Counted from the first letter of the stretch, positions 39,068-51,771 are shown. The stretch is DNA of 64,000 nt from Mesomycoplasma bovoculi M165/69 (GCF_000524555.1 NZ_CP007154.1:124001-188000), one strand, 5' to 3'. Notes: a model not told the origin generated them from the sequence alone. Translations and numbers: made by a program.

Positions 39068-40411
39068 ATGTTTATCAAAGAAGTTTTAAAACAGCCCGAA
39101 ATGTTTAGTGGGCAACAAGTGAAATTCAAGGGCTGAGTGTCTAATGTGCGTGGAAATACCAAGGTTAAATTCATTGAAATTAATGATGGTTCCACTGTTT
39201 TAAATTTACAGTGTGTTTTAAAAAATGATAATTATGACCTTGCAATTGTAGACAATTTAGGAATTGGTTCAAGTGTTGAAATAACTGGATTATTTGTTTC
39301 AACACCTGATAAGCAACAAAAAGCTGAAGTGTCTGTTGAAAAAATTGAAATTTTATCTTTAGTGAAGTTGGATGAATATCCAATTCAAAACAAAGAAATC
39401 AGTGTTGAAGTTTTAAGACAAATGCCACATTTGCGTCATAGAACTAGATTGTTCAAGTCTATTATGATATTGCGTTCAGCACTTTTTTTTGAAATTAATA
39501 ATTTCTTTCAAAGTGAAGGTTTTATTAACTTTTCGGCACCTATTTTAACATCCAATGATGGTGAAGGAGCGGGTGAAACTTTTATTGTTGATGATGAAAA
39601 GGGTGGTTTTTTTAACAAAAAAACTACTCTAGGAGTTACAGGGCAACTACATGCTGAGTCATATGCTCTTGGTTTTCAAAAAGTTTATACTTTTGCACCT
39701 ACTTTTAGGGCTGAAAAATCAAATACAAAAAAACATGCTGCTGAATTTTGGATGGTTGAACCAGAAGTTGCATTTTTCAACCTAAATGACATTATTGATT
39801 TAGGTGAAAAAATGCTCAAAACTTCTATTGTTAATGTTATTTCTAAACATAACAGTGAATTTGATTTTTTAGAAAAATATACTGGAATTAATTTGCGTAA
39901 GCGTTTGATTGACTTTACAAAAAATCAAATTGAAAAAGTTAATTATGAAGATGCTTTAAAAATTTTAAGAGAGCATAAAGATCAATTTGAAAATCAAGAT
40001 TTAGATTTTGGAGCAGATTTAAAAACTGAACATGAAAGATTTTTGGCTGAACAAGTTTTTAAAGCACCTGTTGCAATCACAAATTATCCCAAAGATATCA
40101 AAGCTTTTTATATGCATCAAAATGATGATGGTAGAACAGTTGCAGCATTCGACCTTTTAGTTCCAGGAATTGGTGAATTAATTGGCGGTTCACAACGTGA
40201 AGTTCGTTATGAAAAACTGGAGCAAAGAATTAATGAACTTGGTATGAATCAAGAAGACTTGCAATGATATTTAGACTTGCGTAAATTTGGAAATGCCGGT
40301 TCAGCTGGTTTTGGTCTTGGGTTTGAAAGATTGGTTATGTATGTAACTGGAATTGACAACATTCGTGATGTGATTCCTTACCCTAGAACTAACAAAACTG
40401 TTTTAATGTAA
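39068..40411 (+). CDS. asnS: Asparaginyl-tRNA synthetase
   Basis: 447 residues from ATG 39068 with GAGG upstream. Class II synthetase: N-terminal OB anticodon domain (VKFKGWVSNVRGN), motif 2 [26 protein letters not shown] and motif 3 [15 protein letters not shown]. No T-box is visible. Its stop overlaps the next ATG. Confidence 0.96.
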
Positions 40412-41061
40412 TGAAAAAAGTTGCAGGTTTTTGAATTAGATTTATTACAGGGTTTGTAGATATTACAATAATTACAGGCATATCTTTTATATTTGCCTAC
40501 CTTTTGTTTTGAGATCAAAATTTTGTAGCTTGAAAATATTATTTATGAGGATTACTAACAATTATTGAAGTTTTATTACTTAGATTAGTTATTCCTTTTT
40601 TTACAAATCAAAGTTTGGCTCAAAAATTATTTAAAATTGAAATTAATTTTGAAACAAAAATAACAAGCAAAAAGCAACATATAAAACAAATAATGTTGCG
40701 TGAATCATTACTTAGTTTGAGTTGAATTGCAGTTTTTTTTGTTTCAATATTAATGATTTATCCAAGTTTTGCACAACAATTAAACACTAATTTTGGACAA
40801 TTTTATTTATCTAATCAAAATTTATCATTAGAAAAAAGAATTATTTTGTCCATTGTGCTTTTAATGTCGAAGATAACAGGTTTTATTTTTTTAATTAATG
40901 CTGTTTCTATTTTATTTAATAAAAAACATTCTAGTTTTGCTGATCGGTTAGCTAAAACTAGAATTGTTTATAAATATAGACAATTAAGTTCGTTTGAAAC
41001 GTTTGAAATAAAACCAATTTTATCAAATTGACAAACAGTAGAATGGAAGGAAGAAATTTAA
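40411..41061 (+). CDS. RDD family membrane protein
   Basis: 216 residues with four hydrophobic segments. FWIRFITGFVDITII early and SSFADRLAKTRIVY late give the R...D and D residues of the RDD family. Members are putative transporters; substrate unknown. Overlaps asnS (TAATG) and abuts the helicase start. Confidence 0.82.
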
Positions 41062-43341
41062 ATGGCAAAATCTAACACTCATATCTTACAAAATTTAAAT
41101 CCTGAACAAAAATTAGCAGTTATTAGTTCTAAACAATACTTAAGAATAGTTGCTGGTGCTGGAACAGGAAAAACCAGTGTTTTAACATCAAAAATTGCTT
41201 ATGCAATCAATGATGCAAAAGATGCTTATCCACAACAAATTTTAGCATTAACATTCACCAATAAAGCAGCTGCAGAAATGCGTGCTAGACTTGCTAAATT
41301 AGTGGGTGAAAAAGCTGATTCTGTTTGAATTTATACTTTTCATTCACTTTGCAACATTATTCTTAAATATGAAGCAAAAAATCTTGCAGAAATTGATGAA
41401 ATCCCTTTAAAAGATAGTTCTTTTAACATTATTGATGATGGTGATCAGCGTAAAATTTTGAGTAAAATTTACGATGATCTAGGTATTGGTGCTGATAAAT
41501 ATTCATATGCACATGCTTTAGATTTTATAAGCAAAAATAAAAATAAAGAATTAACAATTGAAGAAGTTTATCAAAATTCTAAAACTACTGAAACAAAAAT
41601 TTATGCTCAAATTTATGACAAATACATCAATGAAACAGCAAGTTTAGGTGTTATAGATTTTGATGATCTTCAAATATTTGTTAAATTATTGTTCGAAAAA
41701 AGAGCGGATATCGCAACTAAATGACAGAAAAAATTTAGACTAATTTTTGTTGATGAGTTTCAAGATACTTCATATATTCAATATGAAATTATGAAATTTT
41801 TTACAAAAGAAACTAATAAATTAGTTGTTGTTGGTGATCCAGATCAAACTATTTATAGTTGGAGAGGAGCTGAACCTAGTTTAATTTTGAACATAAATCA
41901 AGATTTTCCAGATTTAGAAACTATTATTTTAAATAGAAATTATCGTTCAAATCAACAAATTTTAGATGCTGCAAATAAACTAATTGCTAATAATAAAAAT
42001 AGAATTGATAAAAAATTAGAATCTAACAATCATGATAAAATGGAAATTAAATTTTTTCATGGTGATTCACCAATGGCTGAGGCGGAATGAATTTGTGCAC
42101 AAATTCAAAAAATAGCTTCTGAACAAAAAGGTAAATATTCAAATATTGCAATTTTGTATCGTAATCACAGTTATGTTCGTACTATTGAAGATACTTTTCT
42201 AAAAAGAGGAGTTCCCTATTCTATTTTTGGAAATGCATCATTAATTGATAATAAGTTTATCAAAGATGCTATTTATTTTTTAAAGGTTATTAATAGTTTT
42301 GATAATTTTGCTTTTCAACAAATTTTAAATGTGCCATCTAAAAAAATTGGACCAACAACTTTAGAAAAATTAAATAATTTAGCAAATGAACATGGTTACT
42401 CTTTGATTAATTTTTTCCTAAACTATTACACAAAGAAACTTAAATTAAAACCAGATAAAAAAATTCCATTAAGAATAGAAGTGCAGCAAAAAATTAGTCA
42501 CTTGTTAAGTCACATTCTTTGAGCTAACAAGAAAAAAAGCGAAATTGAATCTTATATGAATTTGCAAATTAATGAAACAAATTCATTAATTGATGTTGAA
42601 GAAGCAAAAAATCAACCTAAAGTAAAACAATTTTCTTGAATTTTAAAAACATTTTTGAAAGAAATTCAATTTTTTGAAAGTTTAAAAGATAGTAAAGAAA
42701 GTAGTGATATTGAGAAAAAATTTGTTGATTTTTATGCACAAATGAATGAATGGCAAAAAAACAATCCAACAAAGACACTTAGAGATTTTATTGACGATAT
42801 AGCCCTTGATGGCGTTAGTGATAAAACAGAAAGAAATCAAGTTTTACTTATGACTGTGCACGCTTCAAAAGGTTTGGAATTTGATAGTGTGTTTCTTGTT
42901 GGAATGACACAAGGTATTTTCCCTTCAATCAAAGTTCTTAAAACAGATGATAAAGATATATATGAAGAAGAACGAAGATTAGCTTTTGTTGCTATAACAA
43001 GAGCAAAAACTAAATTATTTATTAGTAATGCCGACACAAAACGTTGAGATAGAGAGAAAAATTCTTATAATTTAGGTGAAGTTTCTGATTTTGTCGGAGA
43101 AATGCAATTGCATTCTGAGCAAGTTTATCAATTTACTAAACTTGATATGCATGGAAAGTTAAACTATCACAAAACAAATGCAGAAGATTATCAAGAAGGG
43201 GATAAAGTTCGCCATGCAACCTTTGGTGATGGTGTTGTTATTGTTGTAGAGCAAGATTCACTGCAAATTAAATTTGCTAAAGATACCAAAGAGTATAGAA
43301 CAATTATTAAAACCCACAAATTTTTATCCAAAGTTAATTAA
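41062..43341 (+). CDS. pcrA: UvrD/PcrA-type DNA helicase
   Basis: 759 residues. SF1A motifs all present: GAGTGKTSVL (I), LTFTNKAAAEM (Ia), VDEFQDT (II), GDPDQTIYSWRGA (III), LNRNYRSN (IV), MTVHASKGLEFDSVFLVG (V) and EERRLAFVAITRA (VI). A C-terminal Tudor-like GDKVRHATFGDGVV segment, as in PcrA, contacts RNA polymerase. Works in repair and conflict resolution. Confidence 0.95.
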
Positions 43342-43343
43342 TA

Positions 43344-44735
43344 ATGACTTTATTTTTTTTAATTATTATTTTTTCTTTTTTCTTTTTATTATTGTTTATT
43401 TTTGTTTCATGAATTATTTTTGCAAATTATAAAAACAAGCAAAATTCAACATACTATGCAATTCCCATAACATATGATAAAACTAAGAAAAGATTAAGAA
43501 TTTCTAACATAGCATCTTCTAAATTTGTGAGTAGAATTTTTACTAACAAGCATTTTTTAGAATGTATGTGAGTATCGGAAGAAGATTTTTTAGCAATGTT
43601 AAAAAAATCTTCTTCTCTTAAACTATCAATTTTATTACAAAATTGAAATAAAAGTAAAACTAGTGTTTATTTAAAAACAAAACTATTTTCAAAAAAAGAA
43701 TTTGAGGTTTTATTTTCAAGCGAACCATATAAAAGTTTTGTATTAATACCTATACAAAAAAAATATAAAATTACTAATTTTTTAGCAAAAAAGAGTGATT
43801 TTCAAATTGAGAATAAAATCGAAATTTTAAATACTAAATTTGAATTTTTGTTTTTATTTTATTTAAATTCAAGTCTGTCAAATTTTCAAATTCAAGAATT
43901 TTTTTTGTCTTTTAATTCTTTATTTTTTAACCAAATTAAAGGTATTAAATTTAAAATTTCACACATTAATCAAATTGTAATTATTAATTATTCTTTCAAA
44001 ACATCACTTGATTCTAAAATTAAAATAGATCAAACTATAAAATTTTTTAAAACAAGCTCGAAAATATTTTGACATTGAGCGATTGTTGATATTAGTAACT
44101 ACAAGGAAAATATTGCAAATATTGTTCCAATTTGTTTAGAAAAAGCATCAACAAATAATGGTTTTTACTTATTTAAAAATTCAGATTTACAACAATTAGA
44201 TATTAATATTGAAAAAAAAATAAATTTTGAAGCTGCGTTTAAACAAATTCATAAATCTAATTCAAATATTAATTTAAAATTAATTAATTTAAATATTTTT
44301 GATAATGAAAAAATTGAACAAATTATTAATTTTTTCAAAACTTCTCATAGATTAAATCATCAAGGGAAAATTTATTATATAAATAAAATAATTCTTAAGG
44401 AAATTTTAAAGCAAGATCTAGATGTTAATGATATTGAGTTTTTTTTAGATGATTTAACTGATGATGAATTAGTTTATTTTTCAGAAAAAGTCAAATTTTC
44501 ATATTCAACTAGTTTGAATGATAGGTTATTTTTTGTTTTAAACTTGTATAAACCTAAGTATCTTTTTATAAATCCTTCAATAGAATCAAAAGATGAAAGT
44601 AGTGATCAAACTATATTTAACTTTTTAGTTGATTATCTTTCAAAAGAAAAAATTAATTTAATTTTGCCTTCCACATCCAAAATTAATATAGATCATTTTG
44701 ATGAATTAGTAGGTATTTATGTATGGGATAATTAG
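43344..44735 (+). CDS. Unknown membrane-anchored 463-residue protein
   Basis: N-terminal hydrophobic segment (about 2-27, Phe/Leu/Ile-rich), then a long Phe/Lys/Asn-rich cytoplasmic region with no recognised motif. The last 60 residues ([20 protein letters not shown], then a strand ending IYVWDN) have a beta/alpha pattern that vaguely recalls the end of a TIM barrel. It starts 2 nt after the helicase stop and lies upstream of ruvA, so co-transcription with DNA-repair genes is likely. Not recognised. Confidence 0.72.
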
Positions 44736-44823
44736 TAAAAATTGCATTTTTTTCTTATTTTTTTCCTTTTTCATTAAAAAAGCAGAAAAAAATCATATCT
44801 TTGTTGAATACAAAAGGAGCAAA

Positions 44824-45477
44824 ATGCAAATTTACAAAATAGGTAAAATTGTTTCCAAGAACAAAAATTACTTAATTCTTGAACAGGGAAGCAATGGTTT
44901 TTTAATATATGTACCTGATATAGATCGATTTAATAAAGATGAAAATCGCAAAATTTATGTTTATGAATATGAAAATGATTATTCACGAATAACGTATGGT
45001 TTTGAAAATTTTAAAGAGCGTGTTTTATTCGAGGATTTGATTTCTATTCAAGGCATAGGACCAAAAACTGCAATTTCAGCTTTAAATCATGGCTGATTAA
45101 AAATAATTGATTATATTGTTTCTGGCAATTGAAAAAATATTGCTAAAATTCAATATGTTAGTGAACGTAATGCTAAGCAAATTGTTTTTGAATTTCAGAA
45201 AAAATATGCCAAAATGTCAGAATTAATAAAAACACCACAGATAGATTTAAAATCAAATAAGAAATTAACTGAAGAAGAGATAATTGAACAAATGTTTCAA
45301 AAAACTAATTTGGAACAAAAAATAGCTATCGAACTTGAAAACACACTTAAAACACTTGGTTTTCAAAAAAGACAAATTAACTATGCGCTGGCAAATGTGG
45401 AACCTTCAGAAGACTTTGAACATCTAATAGAGCAAGCTATTAAAATAATTTCAAATGCAAGAGAATTTAGAAATTAG
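44824..45477 (+). CDS. ruvA: Holliday junction helicase subunit RuvA
   Basis: 217 residues from ATG 44824, preceded by AAAGGAG; a longer frame to 44719 is unsupported. N-terminal OB fold ([20 protein letters not shown]), helix-hairpin-helix [15 protein letters not shown] and C-terminal domain III. It tetramerises on Holliday junctions and recruits RuvB, whose gene overlaps by 23 nt. Confidence 0.92.
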
Positions 45478-46414
45478 GCCAAGTAATTTTGAAAATTTTA
45501 TAGGCCAAAAAAAATTAATACAAACCATCCAGATATTAATTGCTTCCTCGCAAAAACGTCACCACTCATTAGACCATATATTATTTTATGGACCACCTGG
45601 AATGGGTAAAACAACATTGGCAAATATTATTGCAAATGCTATGGAATCTAAAATAAAATATATTCAAGGTCCACTTTTAGAAAAGAAGTCAGATGTACTA
45701 GCAATGCTTGCAAATATTACAAAAAATAGTATTATTTTTATTGATGAAATTCATTCAATCAATAAAAATATTGAAGAATTATTATATTCAGCTATGGAAG
45801 AATTTGTGATTGATATTCAGATAGGAGTAGATGGAGAAAACAAAATTATGAGAATGAAATTACCTAATTTTACTTTAATTGGAGCATCTACTAAATTGGC
45901 ACAAATTTCAACACCTCTACAAAATAGATTTGGTTTGATTGCAAAAATGGTGGAATATTCTCCAACTGAGATTATGGAAATTATTAAAAATTCAGCTATA
46001 AAATTAAAGATGAATCTTGATGATAAAATAGTGGAATATATTGCTAACTTTACAAATAAAACACCTAGAATAGCTAATAATATTTTAAAAAGAATTAGAG
46101 ACTTCGCACTTGTGTTGGATGTTAAAACCATAGATAAAAAAATTGTTGATCAAACCTTAGATAGTATTGGTATTTACAAACAAGGTTTAAATGAAACTAG
46201 TATAGAATATCTTCGGCTTTTATCAAGTATTTTTAAAGGAAGGAGTGTAGCACTAGATGTTATTTGTGGAATTCTAAAAGAAAACAAGCAAACATTATTG
46301 CATATTATCGAACCTTTATTAATTGAAAAAAATTTTTTAGAAAAAACGCCAAGAGGACGAAAAATTACAAAAAAGGGAGTAGAATACTTGGATACAATAA
46401 ATACTCCCAAATAA
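45455..46414 (+). CDS. ruvB: Holliday junction helicase RuvB
   Basis: 319 residues. AAA+ ATPase: [13 protein letters not shown] (Walker A), IIFIDEIHS (Walker B), sensor GASTKLAQ and arginine-finger region PLQNRFGL; C-terminal winged helix ends with [11 protein letters not shown]. Drives branch migration with RuvA. Confidence 0.96.
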   Translation: MQENLEIRPSNFENFIGQKKLIQTIQILIASSQKRHHSLDHILFYGPPGMGKTTLANIIANAMESKIKYIQGPLLEKKSDVLAMLANITKNSIIFIDEIHSINKNIEELLYSAMEEFVIDIQIGVDGENKIMRMKLPNFTLIGASTKLAQISTPLQNRFGLIAKMVEYSPTEIMEIIKNSAIKLKMNLDDKIVEYIANFTNKTPRIANNILKRIRDFALVLDVKTIDKKIVDQTLDSIGIYKQGLNETSIEYLRLLSSIFKGRSVALDVICGILKENKQTLLHIIEPLLIEKNFLEKTPRGRKITKKGVEYLDTINTPK

Positions 46415-46427
46415 TAATTGGAGATTT

Positions 46428-47069
46428 ATGCTTTATAAAAACATGTTTTTAAAAAATAATGAAGTTCCAATAGAACAAATTTTAATTAAATCTAAAAATT
46501 TTAATGAAATAAATATCAACTTTAATACAAAAAAATCTAATCAAATTAAAATTTTATTTAATCAGGATTATGCAGAAATTTTTTGAGAAAAATTTTGCTT
46601 AATCGAAAGTAGATTAAAAGCAGAATTAACTGCTTTTATTGCAAAATCTATTGATAATTTGGATTCAACACATCCTTTAAAAAACAAGCAAGAAAATTGA
46701 CTTGAATTTTTAGAATATCTTGTAAATTCAGAACAAAATAAATACATAGATGTTTTTGTTCATCATTTAAAACAACATTTAATTTACAATAAATCATCAA
46801 CTAGCTTCATTTGAGAAGACATACTATATTTTAGTTGAGCAAACTTAATTGATGTATTTATGTTTATTTTAAGTTCTGAAAAAGTAGATTTAGAAGATAA
46901 AATTCTTTTAATTGCAGGTGTTGAACCAAATCTTGTTGAAAATAACATAGATAATAGCAATGCTTTTGTTAATAAAGTTATAGATTACTTTCATTTTCTC
47001 AATAAGTTGAGAAAAGTTATTGTCAATAACTACTCAATTTTAGATTTTTTCATTAAAGAAAAACTATAG
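46428..47069 (+). CDS. Abi-like (AbiD/F, HEPN-related) protein
   Basis: 213 residues. The arrangement EKFCLIESRLKAELTAFIAKSI, then SFIWEDILYFSWANLIDVFMFIL, then HFLNKLRKVIVNNYSILDFF follows the Abi_2 family (FD..L....IE..LRA, PIW...E..SFG.L...Y, L..LRN..AH). The final RNxxAHH-type RNase motif is R-KVIV-N here, so the catalytic histidine is absent. Abi_2 proteins abort phage infection; this copy may be inactive or have another role. A GGAG site precedes the ATG, 13 nt after ruvB. The family call is by pattern only. Confidence 0.55.
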
Positions 47070-47088
47070 AACTTCATCTATTTATATA

Positions 47089-47124
47089 AAAACACTTATT
47101 TAGTCAAATAAATAAGTGTTTTTC
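47089..47124 (+). terminator. Terminator after the ruvB operon
   Basis: 14-bp stem AAAACACTTATTTA / TAAATAAGTGTTTT plus T-tract. Confidence 0.88.
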
Positions 47125-47145
47125 ATTTCAAAATAAATAAAAAAA

Positions 47146-47174
47146 CGTAAAGCAATTTTGCTTTACGCATTTTT
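47146..47174 (+). terminator. Second hairpin before rpsP
   Basis: CGTAAAGCA / TGCTTTACG with a 4-nt loop, then CATTTTT. Tandem with the previous terminator; its tail overlaps the rpsP promoter. Confidence 0.7.
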
Positions 47175-47175
47175 A

Positions 47176-47184
47176 TGTTATAAT
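47176..47184 (+). promoter_or_regulatory. Extended -10 promoter of rpsP
   Basis: TGTTATAAT, 42 bp upstream of the rpsP ATG. Confidence 0.65.
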
Positions 47185-47225
47185 ATTGATTATCTTTTAT
47201 CGTATCAAATTATAGAAAGGCCAAA

Positions 47226-47489
47226 ATGGTAAAAATTCGACTTAAAAGAATGGGGTCCAAATTTAACCCTATTTACAAAATTATTATTGCTGATGCGCGT
47301 GCGCCTCGTGATGGAAGATATATTGAAGTTGTAGGACACTACAATCCACAAAGTAAAGAAATAACATTCAAAGAAGATAGAGTTTTACAATGATTAGGTT
47401 TAGGTGCACAACCTACATTGACAGTGAAAAACTTACTTACTAAAAAAGGTGTTTTAGCTCTTTTTACTTCCAAAAAAGTAAGCAAATAA
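47226..47489 (+). CDS. rpsP: 30S ribosomal protein S16
   Basis: 87 residues, starts [20 protein letters not shown] and has [19 protein letters not shown]. Gene was hidden by a UGA Trp. First of rpsP-trmD-rplS-topA. Confidence 0.96.
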
Positions 47490-47495
47490 TTTAAA

Positions 47496-48182
47496 GTGAA
47501 AATAAATTTTGTTTCTCTTTTTCCTAAATATTTTAAAAGTTTTGCAGAAGAATCAATAGTTGCTAGAGCAATTGAAAAAAAAATAGTAGAAATTAAAACT
47601 ATTGACATTCGTGACTACTCATTAGACAAATTTAAAAGAGTAGATGACACTGTTTATGGTGGAGGAGCAGGAATGCTTTTACAAATCCAACCTATTGATG
47701 ATGCTATTTCTAATATTGGCGGTTTGAAAATTGCTCTTTCACCCCAAGGTCAACCTTTTAGTCAAGAACTTGCTAAAAAGTTTACTCAATATGATGAAAT
47801 TACTTTAGTGTGTGGTCGATATGAAGGTTTTGATGAACGAATTATTGATCATCTAGTGGATTATGAGATTTCTATTGGAGACTATGTGCTAACAGGTGGC
47901 GAATTACCAGCTATGGTTGTTGCAGATGCTGTAATTCGCTTGTTGCCTGGAGTGATTAACAAAGACTCACTTGCAAGTGAATCATTTTCAAATGGATTAC
48001 TAGATTATCCACAATATAGTCGACCAAGAGTCTATAAAAACTTAGAAGTTCCATCAGTTTTGTTCAATGGTGATCATGCAAAAATTGAACAATGAAGAAG
48101 AGAAAAACAAATAGAAAAAACACAAAAAAATCGTCCTGATTTATGAGACAAATACATTAAAAAGGAAAATCATGAAAAATAA
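47496..48182 (+). CDS. trmD: tRNA (guanine-37-N1)-methyltransferase
   Basis: 228 residues from GTG 47496 with AAAGTG region upstream. SPOUT knot motifs: [43 protein letters not shown] and [10 protein letters not shown]. m1G37 prevents frameshifting. Overlaps rplS by 11 nt. Confidence 0.96.
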
Positions 48183-48525
48183 ATTAATAGAAATTGTTGA
48201 ATCAAGTCAATTACGTCAATTAGACCCTTTTCGTGAAGGGGACAACATCAAGGTTTTTGTCAAAATTCGTGAAGGTAACAAAGAAAGAATTCAAATTTTT
48301 GAAGGTTTAGTTATTGCTATTAAAGGTAGTGGTTTATCAAAAAGTTTTGTTGTTTACAAAATAGCTCACAATGTTGGGGTTGAAAGAACATTCTTATACC
48401 ACTCACCATTAGTTGACAAAATTGAAGTTGTTCGTTCCAACAAAGTTCGCCGCGCAAAACTTTACTATATGAAAGATAGAAAAGGTAAAGCGGCTCGTCT
48501 TAAAGAAATTAAACGTAATAAATAA
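48172..48525 (+). CDS. rplS: 50S ribosomal protein L19
   Basis: 117 residues. [32 protein letters not shown] and [21 protein letters not shown] are typical. Located at the 30S-50S interface. Confidence 0.97.
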   Translation: MKNKLIEIVESSQLRQLDPFREGDNIKVFVKIREGNKERIQIFEGLVIAIKGSGLSKSFVVYKIAHNVGVERTFLYHSPLVDKIEVVRSNKVRRAKLYYMKDRKGKAARLKEIKRNK

Positions 48526-48539
48526 TAACTTTAGTTTTT

Positions 48540-50426
48540 ATGTCTAAGTTAGTTATTGTTGAGTCACCTAATAAAATAAAGACTATTTCTAATTTTTTAG
48601 GTGATGAATTTGAAGTTTTAGCATCTGTGGGCCATGTTGTTAATTTAGCGACTTCAGGAGCCTATGGTTTTGGAATTAATACAGAAACTTGAGAGCCTAT
48701 TTACAAAATCAAGTCTGACAAACGCAAAATTGTTAAACAACTAAAAGATGCTGCTAAAAAAGCATCAACTGTTTTAATAGCAACCGATGCTGACCGTGAG
48801 GGTGAGGCAATTGGGGCATCACTTGTTGATCTTTTAGAAATTAAAGAGAAATATCAAAGAATTCGTTATAACGAAATTACTGCGACAGCAATTTTGGAAG
48901 CAGTAAAAAATCCTATAACAATCAATGAAAATTTGGTTAATTCACAAAAAACTCGGCGTATGCTTGATAGAATTATTGGTTTTAGATTATCTAAATTATT
49001 AGGTTCTAAAATCAAAAACGCGCCAACAAATCCATCAGCTGGTAGGGTGCAATCTGTCGCACTAAAACTTGTTATTGATCGTGAAGCAGAAATTGAAGCA
49101 TTTATTCCTTATCACTATTTTATTTTGTTGGCACATATTGGTCAATTTGAAGCCAAATATTTTAATAGAAGTTTTCTAGAATCACCAGATTGAATTCCAA
49201 CTGATCAAGTTGAACAGATTCTATCTGATTTATCAAATGTTGAATATTTAGTTGTTACTAAAAAACAAGTAAGTAATAAAAAAGATCCTCAAATCAGCCC
49301 TCTAAAACAAGCAACCGTCTTTAAAAAACTTTCTAATTATTCAGCCACTCGTGTGTCTATGTCACTTCAAAAACTTTACGAAGGATTTGGAGATCAAGGA
49401 CTTATTTCCTATCCACGTACAGATTCCACACGTTTGAGTCAAAGTTTTATAGATACTGCTAAAGTTTTTATTGAACAAAAATATGGGGTTGAATATTATA
49501 GTGAAACTGTTAAAGGTTTTGCAGGTGATCAAGATGCTCACGAGGCAATTCGTCCAACTAATTTTGAACTTACACCAGCTCTTGCAAAAGAAAAATATGA
49601 ATTAGATGAATTAGATTTTCGTGTTTATCAATTAATTTATAACACAACTTTGCAAGCATTAATGAAACAACCTATTAGACAAATAACTCGTTATGAATTT
49701 TTGGCAAAAGAAGTTCACAATTTCTTTTTATCAGGTTCAACTATTGTTTTTGATGGGTATTATAAAATTCTAGACCCTGAGGAAAAACCACTTGAGTTGC
49801 CAATTTGATCAGAAGGTGATCAAGTTAAAGTAGACAAATTTTCTCATAGTGCTCATCAAACTAAACCACCAGCTCGCTATAATGATGGTTCATTGATTGA
49901 TAAATTAGATCAAATCAAAGTTGGTAGACCATCAACTTTTGCTGTTTCAGTTAAAATTTTACAAGACCGCCTTTATGTTGAAAAAGAAGGTCGTTCATTA
50001 AAACCAACAGCTTTTGGTGAATTAGTTTTAAAACAGCTATTGCAAGTTAGCCCTGAAATTATCAACATTGACTACACAGCTAAAATAGAAGAAGACTTGG
50101 ACCTAATCGCAGAGGGTTCTATTGATTATAAAGAGAATTTAACAACTTTTTGAAATAGTTTCCAAAAAACTATGGAAAAAGCAAGTGATATAGAACAAAC
50201 AGTAATTCAACTAGAAAAAGTTGGTCAAAATTGTCCTGAATGTCAAAAAGATCTAATTTATCGTAATAATAAAAAAACTGGTCAACGTTTTATAGGTTGT
50301 TCAGGTTTCCCAGCTTGTCGTTATATGGCTTCAGACCCTAATGCTAAACCGGTTTATCGTAAAAAATTTACAAAAACTTCAACAACAAGTCAAGGTAAAG
50401 AAGTAACCAAACAAAAAGAAAAATAA
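48540..50426 (+). CDS. topA: DNA topoisomerase I
   Basis: 628 residues. Toprim domain ([24 protein letters not shown]), catalytic tyrosine in [20 protein letters not shown] and a single C-terminal zinc ribbon (CPECQ...CSGFPAC). It relaxes negative supercoils. Shorter than E. coli TopA, which has more zinc ribbons. Confidence 0.95.
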
Positions 50427-50435
50427 AGGAATTAA

Positions 50436-51128
50436 ATGGAAACAGATGCAAGTTTAATTGTCTTAATCTCAATTTTAGCTATTGCAATTGTTGGTTTTTT
50501 GTCCTACAGTTTTGTTAGCAATAAGATAAAACGTGACAGAATTATGAAACACAAAAAAGCAATGAAAGAGTTAGAAGAACGAAGTCTTGCTGAGTTTTGT
50601 GCACGTGTAAATATAGTGATTGAAAATAATAAGGAGATGTTAAATAAATTTGTGGTTTCCATAGGTTTTATTAAAATGTCTGATATTAATTTGATTGCCA
50701 AATATAGTTTAGAACATTTTATGAAACATGAAAAAGTTGTTGAATCTTTTATTAACAACCCTTATAAAACAACTGATATTTTCATTGATAATCTTAGTGA
50801 ATTGGTTCAATCTAAATCAAATTTGTGAGATAAAAAAAATTCAAAAAATCTTGAATATTTTAGAGATCTTCAAAGTTTTTTACAAAATTATGAAGATCCT
50901 AAAATTGCTGATTTGTACAAACAATCACAAGAAAAATATAGCCAATTTTTTCAAAATTTGGTTTCAGATTTGAACTTTGGAAAAATTGATATTGATAAAT
51001 TTAAAAATGAAATCATTGCTTATGATGAACAAATTAGTGCTTTAGAAAAATCTATTGAAACTAAACCACTCACAAAAAAAGAACAAATTATTGAAAAATT
51101 CAAGTCATTATTGATATGAAAACGCTAG
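50436..51128 (+). CDS. Unknown single-pass membrane protein before pgsA
   Basis: 230 residues. N-terminal membrane segment (about 6-30), then a basic charged stretch (KIKRDRIMKHKKAMKELEERS) and a helical domain without known motifs. The true stop lies beyond a UGA Trp and overlaps pgsA by 13 nt. A GGAATT site precedes the ATG. Not recognised; the coupling to pgsA hints at a membrane role. Confidence 0.75.
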
Positions 51129-51706
51129 TTAAAAAAAATTTTGCAAATTGGTTGACTATTTCAAGAATAATTCTAATTGTTCCCTTACTCACTTTTTTAA
51201 TTATTTCTTATTATTATAAAGCATACAATAGTTACTTTAGTTGACCAATTAGCTTCTTTTTACTAGCTTTTTTTATTTTTTTATTAGCATCATTTACAGA
51301 TTTTTTAGATGGTTGATTTGCTCGTAAGTACAAGACAGTGTCGAATTTTGGTAAAATTTTTGATCCTATAGCTGATAAAATTTTAGTGGCTTCAGTTTTA
51401 ATTAGTTTTGTAGCAATGAATATCACTCCTTGATACTTAGTTATAATATTTTTTCTTCGTGATATTAGTGTTGATGGACTTCGAATTTTTGCAGCGAGCA
51501 AAAATATTGTTGTTGCGGCTTCTTTTTGAGGAAAGTTGAAAACAGTTTTACAGATTATTGCAATATCAGTATGTTTTCTTTGTGCACCTTTGATTATAAA
51601 TTCTTTAAATTATTGGTTGATAAATTTACCTTTAATTTTGGCATCTTTGGTTTCACTATTTTCGGGCATCCTTTATATTAAACAAATCTTAAGCAAAATT
51701 TTTTAA
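51116..51706 (+). CDS. pgsA: Phosphatidylglycerophosphate synthase
   Basis: 196 residues, about five membrane helices. CDP-alcohol phosphotransferase motif complete in DFLDGWFARKYKTVSNFGKI...DPIADK. It makes PGP from CDP-diacylglycerol, the first step to phosphatidylglycerol and cardiolipin. Together with plsY it covers phospholipid synthesis in this window. Confidence 0.94.
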
Positions 51707-51724
51707 TAAATTTTGCTTTTTTTA
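51691..51724 (+). terminator. Terminator overlapping the end of pgsA
   Basis: AAGCAAAATTT / AAATTTTGCTT and a T7 tract; the stop codon lies in the loop. Confidence 0.82.
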
Positions 51725-51732
51725 TAAAAATA

Positions 51733-51741
51733 TGTTATAAT
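51733..51741 (+). promoter_or_regulatory. Extended -10 promoter of lipoprotein A
   Basis: TGTTATAAT, 31 bp before the ATG, in a block conserved upstream of both lipoprotein copies. Confidence 0.65.
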
Positions 51742-51771
51742 GCCCCAAAAAAGATTGAACAAAGAGGCAAA

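Noticed and set aside
44719-44823. 35-residue hydrophobic extension of RuvA
   Set aside because: It overlaps the upstream gene end, and AAAGGAG sits before the normal start at 44824.
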